This document shows positions 24,768 through 35,743 of a DNA stretch of 64,000 nt, piece after piece (position 1 is the stretch's first letter; each line of letters begins with the position of its first letter). Below the pieces are notes generated by a model. It did no database searches. It saw nothing but the letters and a program-made list of their open reading frames with translations, and was not told where the DNA came from. Both the position numbers and the translations under genes were made by a program. This DNA comes from Pseudomonas sp. ICMP22404 (lineage in GTDB: Bacteria; Pseudomonadota; Gammaproteobacteria; Pseudomonadales; Pseudomonadaceae): positions 80,404 through 144,403 of the forward strand of contig NZ_VCNG01000013.1 in the NCBI RefSeq assembly GCF_006227205.1, in the 5' to 3' direction.

Positions 24768-25898
24768 TCACTGATCAAACACTGTATCGGCGACGATACG
24801 GCGCTCAAGGATTCCAGTATCAATATTGCTATTCCAAGGCTCAATCTCCTTGGCGATAGAAAATGAAAGCTCTCTAACTTCGTCTCTTATCAAGATCAAA
24901 GCTGGTAATCGTTCTGGAGCATCGAAGATCTTCCGGGTGCCATTCGGCACGCTAAGCGAGTTGCGATACTCAGGAGCACCGATCAGAAATGTGAAGAACG
25001 CTTCAATTCTAAGAACCAATGCAACACGCTGATAAACCGGGACATCAAGGTTGTCCCCCATATGGTATGCTAATGCCGTCAGGTCATAGCTAGACAAACC
25101 TTTTGCGACTTTTTTATCGGTTTCATCCATGTCCGAAACGAGAGTTTTCAGCAGTCTGATTACGCACTTGACGTTCCCTGAATATCGAGAATCCTTAAGA
25201 TTGACCTCTTCAATGTGCTTAAATGGAAAGTTTGTAATAAACGCATCATCAGACTTGCTGTAAATTTTTATTCCTCGGTCACTTTGATCTCTAGTACGCT
25301 GATAATCAATACTGTCAAACCAGACAGCAGGAACAATATCTACTGGAACGCGAAGGCTTCCCCCGTCCATGGCTATGGACTTGTCATTACCAATGACATT
25401 TACAGCCGGGAAGTTCTCAGAAAGAATTGACTCAGACTTGTTACGAATATCTTTTACTATCTGCAAAAGAGGTCGAGAGTCACTAGCTGCAACGTAAGCA
25501 CTGGAGCTTACATGAGGGCGTTCTACAAATAGAGTATCGCGCTCAATGATAAGCATATCTACGTCAGAAGCTCCTTTAATATGTATATTTAACGCAACCG
25601 ACCCTTGCAATACACTAGTAACGTTCTCATTCTGTGCCTCCAGAGACTTGATTAGACTATTTGCAACTCTTTGCCCCTCAGACTTTGAAATTTCGGTCCC
25701 CCGCTTAGAGACAGGGGCCATAGCGCCTACCACGTATTTGATGCCACTCGACTCCTTCAGAGCATCATAACTTTCAAAGGATTCATTGAGCGACTTTGAA
25801 AGCGACCAATTTACTGAGTCAAGAGCAACTCCAGTACTCGCTATGTCAGTGAAAGCACGGCGCTGCCTTAGTGAATTGAGCCTACGATTAAAATCCAT
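24768..25898 (-). CDS. CD-NTase (cGAS/DncV-like nucleotidyltransferase) of CBASS (376 aa)
   Basis: A nucleotidyltransferase with the CD-NTase core: LQGSVALNIHIKGASDVDML gives GS (99-100) and the metal-binding D112 and D114, and a third aspartate lies in VPVDIVPAVW (D187). The C-terminal half is helical, as in DncV-like enzymes. ATG 25898 follows GGGGG. It opens a four-gene minus-strand cassette with capV, the mCpol-like gene and the 2TM-beta gene. No Cap2/Cap3 or HORMA/TRIP13 genes are present, so this is a minimal (type I) CBASS. It should make a cyclic oligonucleotide on phage infection; which one cannot be told. Confidence 0.88.
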   Translation of the reverse strand: MDFNRRLNSLRQRRAFTDIASTGVALDSVNWSLSKSLNESFESYDALKESSGIKYVVGAMAPVSKRGTEISKSEGQRVANSLIKSLEAQNENVTSVLQGSVALNIHIKGASDVDMLIIERDTLFVERPHVSSSAYVAASDSRPLLQIVKDIRNKSESILSENFPAVNVIGNDKSIAMDGGSLRVPVDIVPAVWFDSIDYQRTRDQSDRGIKIYSKSDDAFITNFPFKHIEEVNLKDSRYSGNVKCVIRLLKTLVSDMDETDKKVAKGLSSYDLTALAYHMGDNLDVPVYQRVALVLRIEAFFTFLIGAPEYRNSLSVPNGTRKIFDAPERLPALILIRDEVRELSFSIAKEIEPWNSNIDTGILERRIVADTVFDQ

Positions 25899-26197
25899 TT
25901 ATTCCCCCAGCGATTAGCAGCTTTTTATATGAACTACTTGAGCGACCGTTTCAGACGTCCTAGTTTCACAAGAAAAGAATGTAGATGCCGAAGTAGGCTA
26001 AGATTCACTCGCCTTCCATGAGATTTTGGCAGTTCGTAATTCATTCCTTGCAAGCCGGCGCCGTCTAAGCGCTTCCGATCAATCCATGTCTCAGAATCGC
26101 ACGATGCATGCATCTGGGCAATACGCCATCATGCCGATGAACGTCATTGGGCGAGTCCAGTGCTCCAGGCCGGCTTCCTAGCATCTGCCAACGGCAG
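25899..26197. other. Upstream region of the CBASS/mCpol cassette
   Basis: About 300 bases between the CD-NTase start and the end of the small gene beside the integrase. It must contain the promoter of the cassette, but I see no clear -10/-35 pair or palindrome. Composition changes from AT-rich to GC-rich across it, marking a block junction. Confidence 0.45.
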
Positions 26198-26518
26198 CTA
26201 GAGTCGGTTGCTTCCAATGATGATTGTCGATCCAGATTTCAACGTGACGGTGAATACCCATGGTTTTTCTAATCGACGAGAAAGCAGGCGAATAGTCAGC
26301 AAATAGTAGTACCGCGCCGCCTCACTACGTCTAGCTAGACGATGCTCTAGAAACCAAGCCAAATGCTTCCGCTGCCAAGTCCAGGGCGTCTCTCGCTGCC
26401 AGCGTTGTGCAATTTCAGCTTGGATGAGCTTTGCCTGGCGCAAATGGCGTTGCCGCGTTGCGTGCGATCCCGTTAGCACCGCAGCCAAGAACAGCTCCAT
26501 ATCAAAGGGCCTACTCAT
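26198..26518 (-). CDS. Small basic protein encoded with the recombinase (106 aa)
   Basis: I do not recognise a family. The protein is basic and helical, rich in arginine and tryptophan (TPWTWQRKHLAWFLEHRLAR). It starts with an ATGA overlap on the upstream recombinase stop, so the two are translated together, which suggests a helper or partner of that recombinase (a DNA-binding accessory role is a guess). No membrane segment or signal peptide. Confidence 0.55.
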   Translation of the reverse strand: MSRPFDMELFLAAVLTGSHATRQRHLRQAKLIQAEIAQRWQRETPWTWQRKHLAWFLEHRLARRSEAARYYYLLTIRLLSRRLEKPWVFTVTLKSGSTIIIGSNRL

Positions 26519-27495
26519 TTCCGCCCTCCAACGTAGGCAGCGATCACATCAGTTCTACCGTGCCCCAGCTCATAGCTGATTTGCCTCCGGGCGTCACGAT
26601 CAAGGTGCCTATTTACTTGGCAACATTGGCCGCGGTTGATAGGCGCGCGGTGTTGGGTGATTTGCTCATAGCGCTCACACGCATACGCCGCTCGTAGCTC
26701 ATGGAAGCCTTTGAGGTTGTGTGCATGCAGGATGTCCCGCGCAGGACGTATAATTTTTTGCAGAAAAATCAGGTAACTTTCGTGGCGCGCAATCAGGTTG
26801 CGGCTACCCGCAGGCGACACCTGCCGTGCAAACCCAAGTGCACCACGAACCTGGTCATCCACCGTAATCCAACGGGGAGCCGATGCGCCAGCACGGCCGC
26901 CTTTGGTGCCATCCTGAATGTTAATCCTGCCTTGGTCGTTAGCCTCACGGCTTAGCCGTGGCAGGTCAGCCAAGATGGCCTCACGCAAGCGCATGCCGGT
27001 GGCTCGCGCCAACAGAACGATCGCAGCGGCTCGTAACTGATGACGGCTGCAAAGCGCATCGACGGTCTGTTTAACCTGTTCGCGGTCTTGGCCCTGCGGT
27101 ACCGATTGTCGAACTCCGGTGCGCTGCATGCCCAACGCCTTGCTCGGACTAGGCAATTTCACGTACTGATCACCGCGAAGCGCCGCCATGGTCCTGTTAA
27201 CACTGGATAGCCGGTTTTGTGCGGTGCTGACGGCGAGCTCGCCGCGTCCAACCATGTCGCGCAGATACCCCGCATAGTCGGCCAACACCTTCCGATCAAT
27301 CTGCCGCGCATCATTGATACCGGGTCCCTGTTCGGAGCGGCACCACTTCACGAATGCCAGCCACCGGTCACAGTGCGCTTTGACCGTGCCGTAATGGCCA
27401 TCGCCGAACATGTCTTTCAGCGCCTGCGGTCCCGCGTAGCTCAGTTGCCTGCCGTAGCCGAAATTGCGGCCATCGCGTTTACCCACCAATGCCAT
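26515..27495 (-). CDS. Tyrosine recombinase, integrase-domain protein (326 aa)
   Basis: Catalytic residues of a tyrosine recombinase are visible: arginine in ATGMRLREAI, HxxR in GFHELRAAYA, histidine in ELGHGRTDV, and the tyrosine in IAAYVGGRK close to the end. The N-terminal part includes a core-binding region with KAHCDRWLAFVKWC. The ATG at 27495 (MALVGKRDGRN) follows GAGGTGA by a good distance and is preferred to an upstream start. This is a different type from the P4-like integrase at 28.4 kb, and probably belongs to an older or separate mobile unit carrying part of the island. Confidence 0.8.
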   Translation of the reverse strand: MALVGKRDGRNFGYGRQLSYAGPQALKDMFGDGHYGTVKAHCDRWLAFVKWCRSEQGPGINDARQIDRKVLADYAGYLRDMVGRGELAVSTAQNRLSSVNRTMAALRGDQYVKLPSPSKALGMQRTGVRQSVPQGQDREQVKQTVDALCSRHQLRAAAIVLLARATGMRLREAILADLPRLSREANDQGRINIQDGTKGGRAGASAPRWITVDDQVRGALGFARQVSPAGSRNLIARHESYLIFLQKIIRPARDILHAHNLKGFHELRAAYACERYEQITQHRAPINRGQCCQVNRHLDRDARRQISYELGHGRTDVIAAYVGGRK

Positions 27496-27917
27496 GCCGC
27501 TCACCTCATCGTTCGCTCTCCGATCCTCGCCCCACGTCATCCCGCCTAGAATGCTGAGTGTTATCAGGGATCAAGGCCCCTGCGGCCTGTGGGGATGTCC
27601 TCTAACGCGGGACTGTCGGCTCCTTACGACCGGGAGCAAGGGCATCTCATGATCTGGCCTCCTGAGCACCGATACCGGTGGGCGGGTGGGGGCTGCACTG
27701 GCTGACGAGACCAGCGCCTGAAGATCCTGAGCTGGGTGAACGCAGCGATGCGATGACCGGGGCATACCTGACTGTCAGTCAGGTGCAGTCCGTTCCCTGG
27801 TCTGCGGCACCATCATCTACAGCGCTGTTGCTGGTGACACCGGCGTTTGTCACGCCGATTGTCACGATAGGAGTTGCCGCAAAGCCAAGAGCGATGAGGG
27901 CTGCAGCAGTGGTAGAA

Positions 27918-27952
27918 GCGCCCGTCTCTTTCCAGGAGAAAGAGACGGGCGC
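27918..27952. repeat. Perfect 15-bp inverted repeat (hairpin, 5-base loop)
   Basis: GCGCCCGTCTCTTTC, loop CAGGA, then the exact reverse complement. No T tract follows on either strand, so it is not a standard intrinsic terminator. It lies between two recombinase genes. Confidence 0.8.
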
Positions 27953-28317
27953 AGGTTGGCGCAAGATTCGGCCAAGCGGATAGGTTGCTGCAGGGCAGCG
28001 AAGTAGGAGGTGTTATCTGGCGCACGAGGGCCATGATCTGAAGTAGGCATCCATCACCGGGGAGGTGACCGGGCGAGCTGCCGGATGCGAGTCGCCATTT
28101 GGGGGGAGAACCACCGCGAGAGCGGCGTGACCTTCAAGGTTCGGGCCACCTGGGTTGCTGTCATCGACAGCGTTTGCACGGCCAGTTCTACGCCTGTGGA
28201 TAAACCCGGTCAAGGTTTGAAATTCAGCGCCAATGTGGGCTTGAAGAACGGTTATCCACCGGTGGAGTTCCGTGGTAAATCCTGGACAACGTGGTCGCTT
28301 TTAGCTCTTCAAAGTAA

Positions 28318-28362
28318 GGTCCATCCAAACAGGGCGGCTTTGCAGCCCTGTTTGGATGGACC
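28318..28362. repeat. Perfect 18-bp inverted repeat (hairpin, 9-base loop)
   Basis: GGTCCATCCAAACAGGGC, loop of 9 bases, then the exact reverse complement. No T tract follows. It is 85 bases downstream of the P4-type integrase stop, so it could be a transcript end for that gene or a structural or recombination site. Confidence 0.8.
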
Positions 28363-28446
28363 CGCGCTGAGAAGCGGATAAGCGAGGCTGCTTGCCCCGA
28401 ATCTTGAACGTTCAGTTGTTGCTGCAATTCTTGCAGCTGCACAGCG

Positions 28447-29703
28447 CTAGCGAATCGGCACCACGTTCTTGTCTCTGACTTGGCCGTATGCTGAGGCAAG
28501 CAGGCTGCCGGTGGCGGCTTTCTGGATGTAATCACTCCACCAGGCCATCATCGGTCGCCTGCGTTCGATGTAGTCGGCTCGGTTGTAGGCGCTTCGCACC
28601 TCATCCTTGTCGACGTGCGCCAGTGCCACTTCGATGAGCTCCGGGTCCCACCCATGTTCATTCAAGATGGTACTAGCCATCGAGCGCATGCCGTGGCTGA
28701 CCAAGCGATCTTGGAAGCCCATGCGCTTCAACGCCATGTTGGCCGTTTGGCTATTGGCGTGGGTGCGCGGATTTCTGTCTGCCGGGAACACGTATTCGCG
28801 ATGGCCGCTGTGGGTCTTCAATGACTCCAACAGTGCGACAGCGTGATCACTCAACGGGATGCTGTGCGGGCGGCGCTTCTTCATTCGCTCTGCTGGGATG
28901 GTCCAAACACGCCTTTCAAAGTCGATGTCTGCCCAGCGAGTAGTTGCCGCCTCGGCGGGGCGAGTCATCGTGTGCAACTGCCATTCGATCAGGCAGCGGG
29001 TCGTGCGTTTGATACTGGCGTTCGCGATCTCCAGCATGAGCTCGGGGAGTTCTTCGGGTGGCAGCGCAGCCATGTTCTCTTTCTTGGGCTTCTTGAATAC
29101 TGCCCTGATGCCGCTGAGCGGGTTGGCGAAGATCAGGCCGGAGTTCACGCCGTAGGTCATGATCTCGTTAAGCCGTTGGCTAAGCCGCTTCACCGTCTCC
29201 AGGCTGCCTTTCGCTTCAATTGGACGAAGCAATGCGATCACCATCGGCGCGGTGATTTTTACGAGTGGTGTCGTCCTCAAGTCGGGGAACACGTGCAGTG
29301 TGAGCGACCGCCAGATGTCCTCGGCGTAGGCCGGGGTGACCGAGTCTTTCTTGAGCTCGAACCAGGCGGTGGCCACGTTCTCGAAGGTGTATTCCGTTTC
29401 TGCGCGCTTGGCTTCATTCAACGTATTGCGCTGCACCTTCGGATCGATGCCTTGGGCGAGCAGCTCGCGCGCTTCGACTGCCTTCTTTCGTGCGTTCGCC
29501 AGTGACAGTTCGGGGTAGGTCCCGAAGCCGATGTTGATGCGCTTCTTGGTCACCGGTTCGCGGTAGTTGAAATTCCACAGCAACGAGCCGTTGCTGCGTA
29601 CTCGGAGCTGCAAACCGTCACCGTCAGTGAGGACGTAATCCTTGGACGCGGGTTTGACTCCCTTGAGCTGTCGATCGGAGAGGCGGAGGTTTTGAGCAGG
29701 CAT
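28447..29703 (-). CDS. P4-type tyrosine integrase of the ssrA-linked island (418 aa)
   Basis: It begins with an arm-binding domain typical of P4-like integrases (LTDGDGLQLRVRSNGSLLWN, then RINIGFGTYPELSLANARKK). The catalytic domain shows arginine in HTMTRPAEAAT, the HxxR in VSHGMRSMAST, histidine in VALAHVDKDE and the tyrosine in VRSAYNRADY. ATG 29703 follows GAGGACA. It lies 187 bases from the ssrA 3' end, with GGAATACC motifs in between. P4-type integrases commonly use tRNA or tmRNA 3' ends, so this gene most likely put the island here. Confidence 0.92.
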   Translation of the reverse strand: MPAQNLRLSDRQLKGVKPASKDYVLTDGDGLQLRVRSNGSLLWNFNYREPVTKKRINIGFGTYPELSLANARKKAVEARELLAQGIDPKVQRNTLNEAKRAETEYTFENVATAWFELKKDSVTPAYAEDIWRSLTLHVFPDLRTTPLVKITAPMVIALLRPIEAKGSLETVKRLSQRLNEIMTYGVNSGLIFANPLSGIRAVFKKPKKENMAALPPEELPELMLEIANASIKRTTRCLIEWQLHTMTRPAEAATTRWADIDFERRVWTIPAERMKKRRPHSIPLSDHAVALLESLKTHSGHREYVFPADRNPRTHANSQTANMALKRMGFQDRLVSHGMRSMASTILNEHGWDPELIEVALAHVDKDEVRSAYNRADYIERRRPMMAWWSDYIQKAATGSLLASAYGQVRDKNVVPIR

Positions 29704-29727
29704 GAGATTGTCCTCAGGCACTGATTC

Positions 29728-29777
29728 GGTATTCCAAAGATTAGCACCAGGTGAGCTGGAATACCGTCTGGAATACC
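29728..29777. repeat. Cluster of GGAATACC motifs, possible integrase arm sites (right end)
   Basis: The octamer occurs at 29758-29765 and 29770-29777, and inverted at 29728-29735, between the integrase start and ssrA. One more copy is at 9627-9634 near the other island end. Repeats beside the int gene on the phage side of the core are the expected place for arm-type integrase sites. Confidence 0.5.
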
Positions 29778-29853
29778 CGAATGGCTGGAACTCAAAAACT
29801 CTCAAAAGACCGCAAAAGCGCTGGAAGCCGCGTATTTACTGGATCGCAGGCAC

Positions 29854-29883
29854 AAAAAAAGACGTCCGTGGACGTCTTTTTTT
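29854..29883 (-). terminator. Intrinsic terminator downstream of ssrA
   Basis: The stem AGACGTCC/GGACGTCT is flanked by A and T tracts, so it can end transcription on both strands. On the minus strand it comes just after the tmRNA 3' end. Confidence 0.85.
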
Positions 29884-29890
29884 GATCATT

Positions 29891-30284
29891 TGGTGGAGCC
29901 GGGGGGATTTGAACCCCCGTCCGCCAGTACTCCGCTGTCGGTACTACATGCGTAGCCGTGTCTATTAAGTTAACCCTCAGCGACCCGACGGGCAGGGTGC
30001 TTTGGGCGAGTTGTGTAAGTTTTAGCCGCTTCGTCCACAACGTACTGCACGGCGATTCTGTTCTATATGACAATCACTTTGGGTTTACAGACATCCCCTG
30101 ATGATTGCTGGACCCGAAGGTACCAGAAGGGAAGGGCTAAGGCTGCTTACGCAGCGAGAGCGTATTCCCCGTAGGTTTCGTCATTGGCAACTATAGGAAG
30201 TTGCAACAGTGGATTTACGAGTTCTGTTACCAACTCGGCATGCACCTAAAGTTTCGCAACCGGCGTCGAATCCTAAACGGCCCC
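29891..30284 (-). ncRNA. ssrA: tmRNA (ssrA)
   Basis: A transfer-messenger RNA of 394 nt. The 5' end is GGGGCCG and the 3' end includes the T arm (GGGTTCAAATCCCC) and an encoded CCA. The resume frame at 30188-30147 reads ANDETYGEYALAA followed by TAA, the proteolysis tag added to stalled proteins and typical of fluorescent pseudomonads. It works with SmpB, encoded about 9 kb away at 39566-40048. The 3' end is the integration target of the neighbouring island, and the gene is intact. Confidence 0.95.
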
Positions 30285-30379
30285 GAACCTGTCACTCGGT
30301 GAAGCTGTTGGAGCGACAGGCATGTGCAGTGTACGCCAATACGTGGCTGAGGCCAACCCGGAGGTTGGCCTGGCTGTGA

Positions 30380-30658
30380 TTACTGCTTCGGTTCGTTACG
30401 AAGTTTATCCACGTCAGACAGCGCTTGGGTGGCTTCGGTGACGCATTTCTTTTCATCACCGGCAGTCTGGGCCGTTTTGGCGTTCGCTAGCTGCTGCTTG
30501 ATGTCTACGGCGGTGCTTTCAGAGGTTGCCGGCAACGTGGTGACTTTATCCTGCAGCTCCTGAAGCTTGGTGGTGCACAGGTCGTTATCCGCTGCAAACA
30601 CCGGAGAGGCCAACAGTGCAGCGGAAATGAACAAGCCAGCAAATGCGGTGTGCTTCAT
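30380..30658 (-). CDS. Small secreted protein of unknown function (92 aa)
   Basis: A signal peptide (KHTAFAGLFISAALLASPVF, cleavage after AFA) leads to a mature, polar, helical protein of about 70 residues with two cysteines (DLCTTKLQEL, EKKCVTEATQ) that may form a disulfide in the periplasm. Similar short proteins with a KLQELQDK helix are found in Pseudomonas without known role. A Shine-Dalgarno (AAGGAG) precedes the ATG. Monocistronic, between ssrA and the lactate operon. Confidence 0.75.
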   Translation of the reverse strand: MKHTAFAGLFISAALLASPVFAADNDLCTTKLQELQDKVTTLPATSESTAVDIKQQLANAKTAQTAGDEKKCVTEATQALSDVDKLRNEPKQ

Positions 30659-30753
30659 GTGTATCTCCTTGAACGTGTGGTCTCGGTGCTGCCGGTCACG
30701 GACAGGCCGAGTCGTTGTCGTAGGGCCCGACAGAGCCGGGCCTATTCAAGTGA

Positions 30754-33617
<2,864 letters not shown>

Positions 33618-33621
<4 letters not shown>

Positions 33622-34289
33622 TGGTCCTCCAGAATCAATACCACCAGATCCTTGGGACCGTGGGCGCCATAGGCGAGGACTTGTTCGATGTCGGCGGTTT
33701 TCGAGGGACCTGACACCAGCAGGGCGTTGGTGGGCATGCCTTGGGCCCATTCGAATTCCTGCTGCACTTCATAGAAGTTATCGCGGATCTCGCTGGCCTT
33801 GAGCAGGGCGAAATGTACTGGCGGTACGAGGCTCATCAGCCGCGGTTCTTCTCGCGTCGGCCACAGGATCAGGCTGCCGGTCGCGGCGATTGCACCCAAG
33901 GTTCCGGTCAGGCTGGCGGGGGTGTCGTTGAACAGTTCGGCTTTCCATTCCTCGACCGGCCGGTCGTAGGCCTTGAGAGGCGGTAGGTCCGGATTATTCG
34001 CCCAGAACTGTGTGATTTTTTTCCCATGAGTGGTGGTTGGGGCGATCAGCAGGCTCGGCAGCTGCCGGTCGCGCAGCAACTGCGCCAGCAGCGTCGTCCA
34101 GCCTTCGCCCGACGTCAGGTGGATTTCGGTGTGCACCGCTTCCATCAGCTTGCGCAACTGCGGGATGCGTTCTTCGGGCGCGTAGCGGTAGGTTTGCGTG
34201 ACCAGATCGACGTCGAATTGGTCGGCAACCGGGGTGGTGCCGGTCAGGCTTTTACGCAGCTTGGCGAGGATATTGTCCCGAGCGCTCAT
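33618..34289 (-). CDS. lutC: Lactate utilisation protein C, LUD domain (223 aa)
   Basis: A LutC/YkgG family protein of the L-lactate oxidation complex LutABC. The LUD domain shows the conserved GAIAATGSLILWPT and ALLVSGPSKTADIEQ segments. Both ends overlap neighbours by ATGA, so it is tightly coupled with lutB and the D-lactate dehydrogenase gene. It should act in the cytoplasm with LutA and LutB to oxidise L-lactate to pyruvate. Confidence 0.9.
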
Positions 34290-35743
34290 CGGCGGTCTCC
34301 CTGGGCTTTCAGGTGGTCGCGGGCCAGGTCATGCAACGAGCGGGCGGCGGGTTTCGGGGCGCTGTGGTTCTGGGTCCAGGGGCCGACGTTGCTCGGCGTC
34401 AGGGCACGCAGGCGCGTGGCCAGAAAGCCGAACAGCCGATACAGCCGTGGCGAACTGTTGAGCCAGGCCCAGGCATTCCAGATGAAGCGTTCCTTGGGCG
34501 AATACTTGCTGCCCTGGCCACGCATCACTTGATTCGGACTGTCCGGTGCCTTGACGTTTTCTTCCCGCAGGCGCCGCAGCAGGGCGGGGATCGGGATCTT
34601 CACCGGGCACACTTCACCGCAGGCACCACACAGCGAGGAAGCGCTCGGGTGGTCCGGGACCTTGGCGAGGCCGACCATGTGCGGTGTGATGATTTTTCCG
34701 ATAGGTCCCGGGTAAACCTCGCCGTAGGCGTGACCGCCAATTCGGGTGTAGACCGGGCAATGATTCATACAGGCGCCGCAGCGGATGCAGTTCAGGGTCT
34801 GGCGCAATTCGCTGTCGGCAAAGGCCTGGCTGCGACCGTTGTCCAGCAGCACCAGGTGCACTTCCTGGGGGCCGTCCAGTTCGTCGGCCTTGCGCGGGCC
34901 GGAGATCATGTTGACGTAGGTGGTGATCGGCTGGCCGAGGGCCGAGCGGGTCAGCAGCGAGAGCAGCGGCACCACATCGCGCAGGTTCTCCACCACTTTT
35001 TCGATGCCGGTCACGGCGATATGCACCGGTGGCACGGTGGTGGACATCCGCCCGTTACCTTCGTTTTCCACCAGCAGCAGGGTGCCGGTTTCGGCGACGG
35101 CGAAATTGACGCCCGACACGCCGATGTCGGCCTCGAAGAATTTCTGCCGCAAGACCTTACGACCGATCTGAATGAGTTGGTCGACGTCCTTGGTGTACTC
35201 CACGCCGAGTTTGTCGTGGAACAAGGACGCGACCTGACCGGCATTCTTGTGGATCGCCGGCATAATGATGTGTGAAGGCTTCTCGTGGTCGAGCTGGACG
35301 ATGTATTCCCCCATGTCGGATTCGAGACATTCAATGTCCCGAGCCTCGAGGAAATGGTTCATCTCCATCTCTTCGCTGACCATCGATTTGCCCTTGATCA
35401 CTTGCCGCGCCTCGTGAGCGCGGATGATCGAGAGGACGATGCCGTTGGCCTCGTCCACCGTTTCCGCCCAGTGCACAGTCACACCGTTGCGGGTCAGGTT
35501 GCTTTCAAGCCGCTCGAGAAGGTCGGGCAGCTTCGATAACGCACGGGCGCGGACGGCATTGCCCAGCACCCGCAGGTGTTCTCTTTCGTGGGCATCGCTG
35601 AAGGACGTTGCCCGCTTGGTCATCAGTGAATCCATCGCAGTGCGAAAGTTGTTTCGCAATTGCGTGTCGCCCAGGGCCTTGTGGGCCCGGGCACGAAAAT
35701 CGTCCTGCAGTTCAACGGTCGGAATCAGCGTCGGCGTGCTCAT
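34286..35743 (-). CDS. lutB: Lactate utilisation iron-sulfur protein B (485 aa)
   Basis: LutB/YkgF family. It has a LUD domain in the first 300 residues and a two-cluster ferredoxin module (CIRCGACMNHCPVYTRIGGH and CGACGEVCPVKIPIP), then a short C-terminal tail. The ATG at 35743 overlaps the lutA stop (ATGA). It is the electron-carrying subunit of the LutABC L-lactate oxidase complex. Length is normal for the family. Confidence 0.92.
   Translation of the reverse strand: MSTPTLIPTVELQDDFRARAHKALGDTQLRNNFRTAMDSLMTKRATSFSDAHEREHLRVLGNAVRARALSKLPDLLERLESNLTRNGVTVHWAETVDEANGIVLSIIRAHEARQVIKGKSMVSEEMEMNHFLEARDIECLESDMGEYIVQLDHEKPSHIIMPAIHKNAGQVASLFHDKLGVEYTKDVDQLIQIGRKVLRQKFFEADIGVSGVNFAVAETGTLLLVENEGNGRMSTTVPPVHIAVTGIEKVVENLRDVVPLLSLLTRSALGQPITTYVNMISGPRKADELDGPQEVHLVLLDNGRSQAFADSELRQTLNCIRCGACMNHCPVYTRIGGHAYGEVYPGPIGKIITPHMVGLAKVPDHPSASSLCGACGEVCPVKIPIPALLRRLREENVKAPDSPNQVMRGQGSKYSPKERFIWNAWAWLNSSPRLYRLFGFLATRLRALTPSNVGPWTQNHSAPKPAARSLHDLARDHLKAQGDRR

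Larger units (their letters stand above)
27496..28446. other. Gene-poor region between the two recombinases, with two long perfect hairpins
   Basis: About 950 bases with no gene I can support. Short open frames on both strands lack family motifs and good ribosome sites. It contains two perfect inverted repeats, at 27918-27952 and 28318-28362, listed separately. It may hold the recombination site of the upstream recombinase or remains of lost cargo. Confidence 0.5.
9554..29890. mobile_element. Genomic (defence) island integrated next to the 3' end of ssrA
   Basis: About 20 kb of accessory genes lie between the core LysR gene and ssrA. A P4-type integrase gene starts about 190 bases from the ssrA 3' end. 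A degenerate copy of the ssrA 3' end lies at 9554-9571 in the same orientation (GAGCCGGGG, two mismatches, ATTTGAA). GGAATACC motifs, possible integrase arm sites, occur just inside both ends (9627 and 29728-29777). Gene content is nearly all anti-phage or recombinase, and base composition varies strongly from block to block, the cassette at 22.7-25.9 kb being clearly AT-rich. The left boundary is an inference. Confidence 0.65.

Noticed and set aside
27678-27983. Overlapping short frames on both strands between the recombinases
   Set aside because: They share the same bases, contain the 15-bp hairpin, and show no domain or start support.
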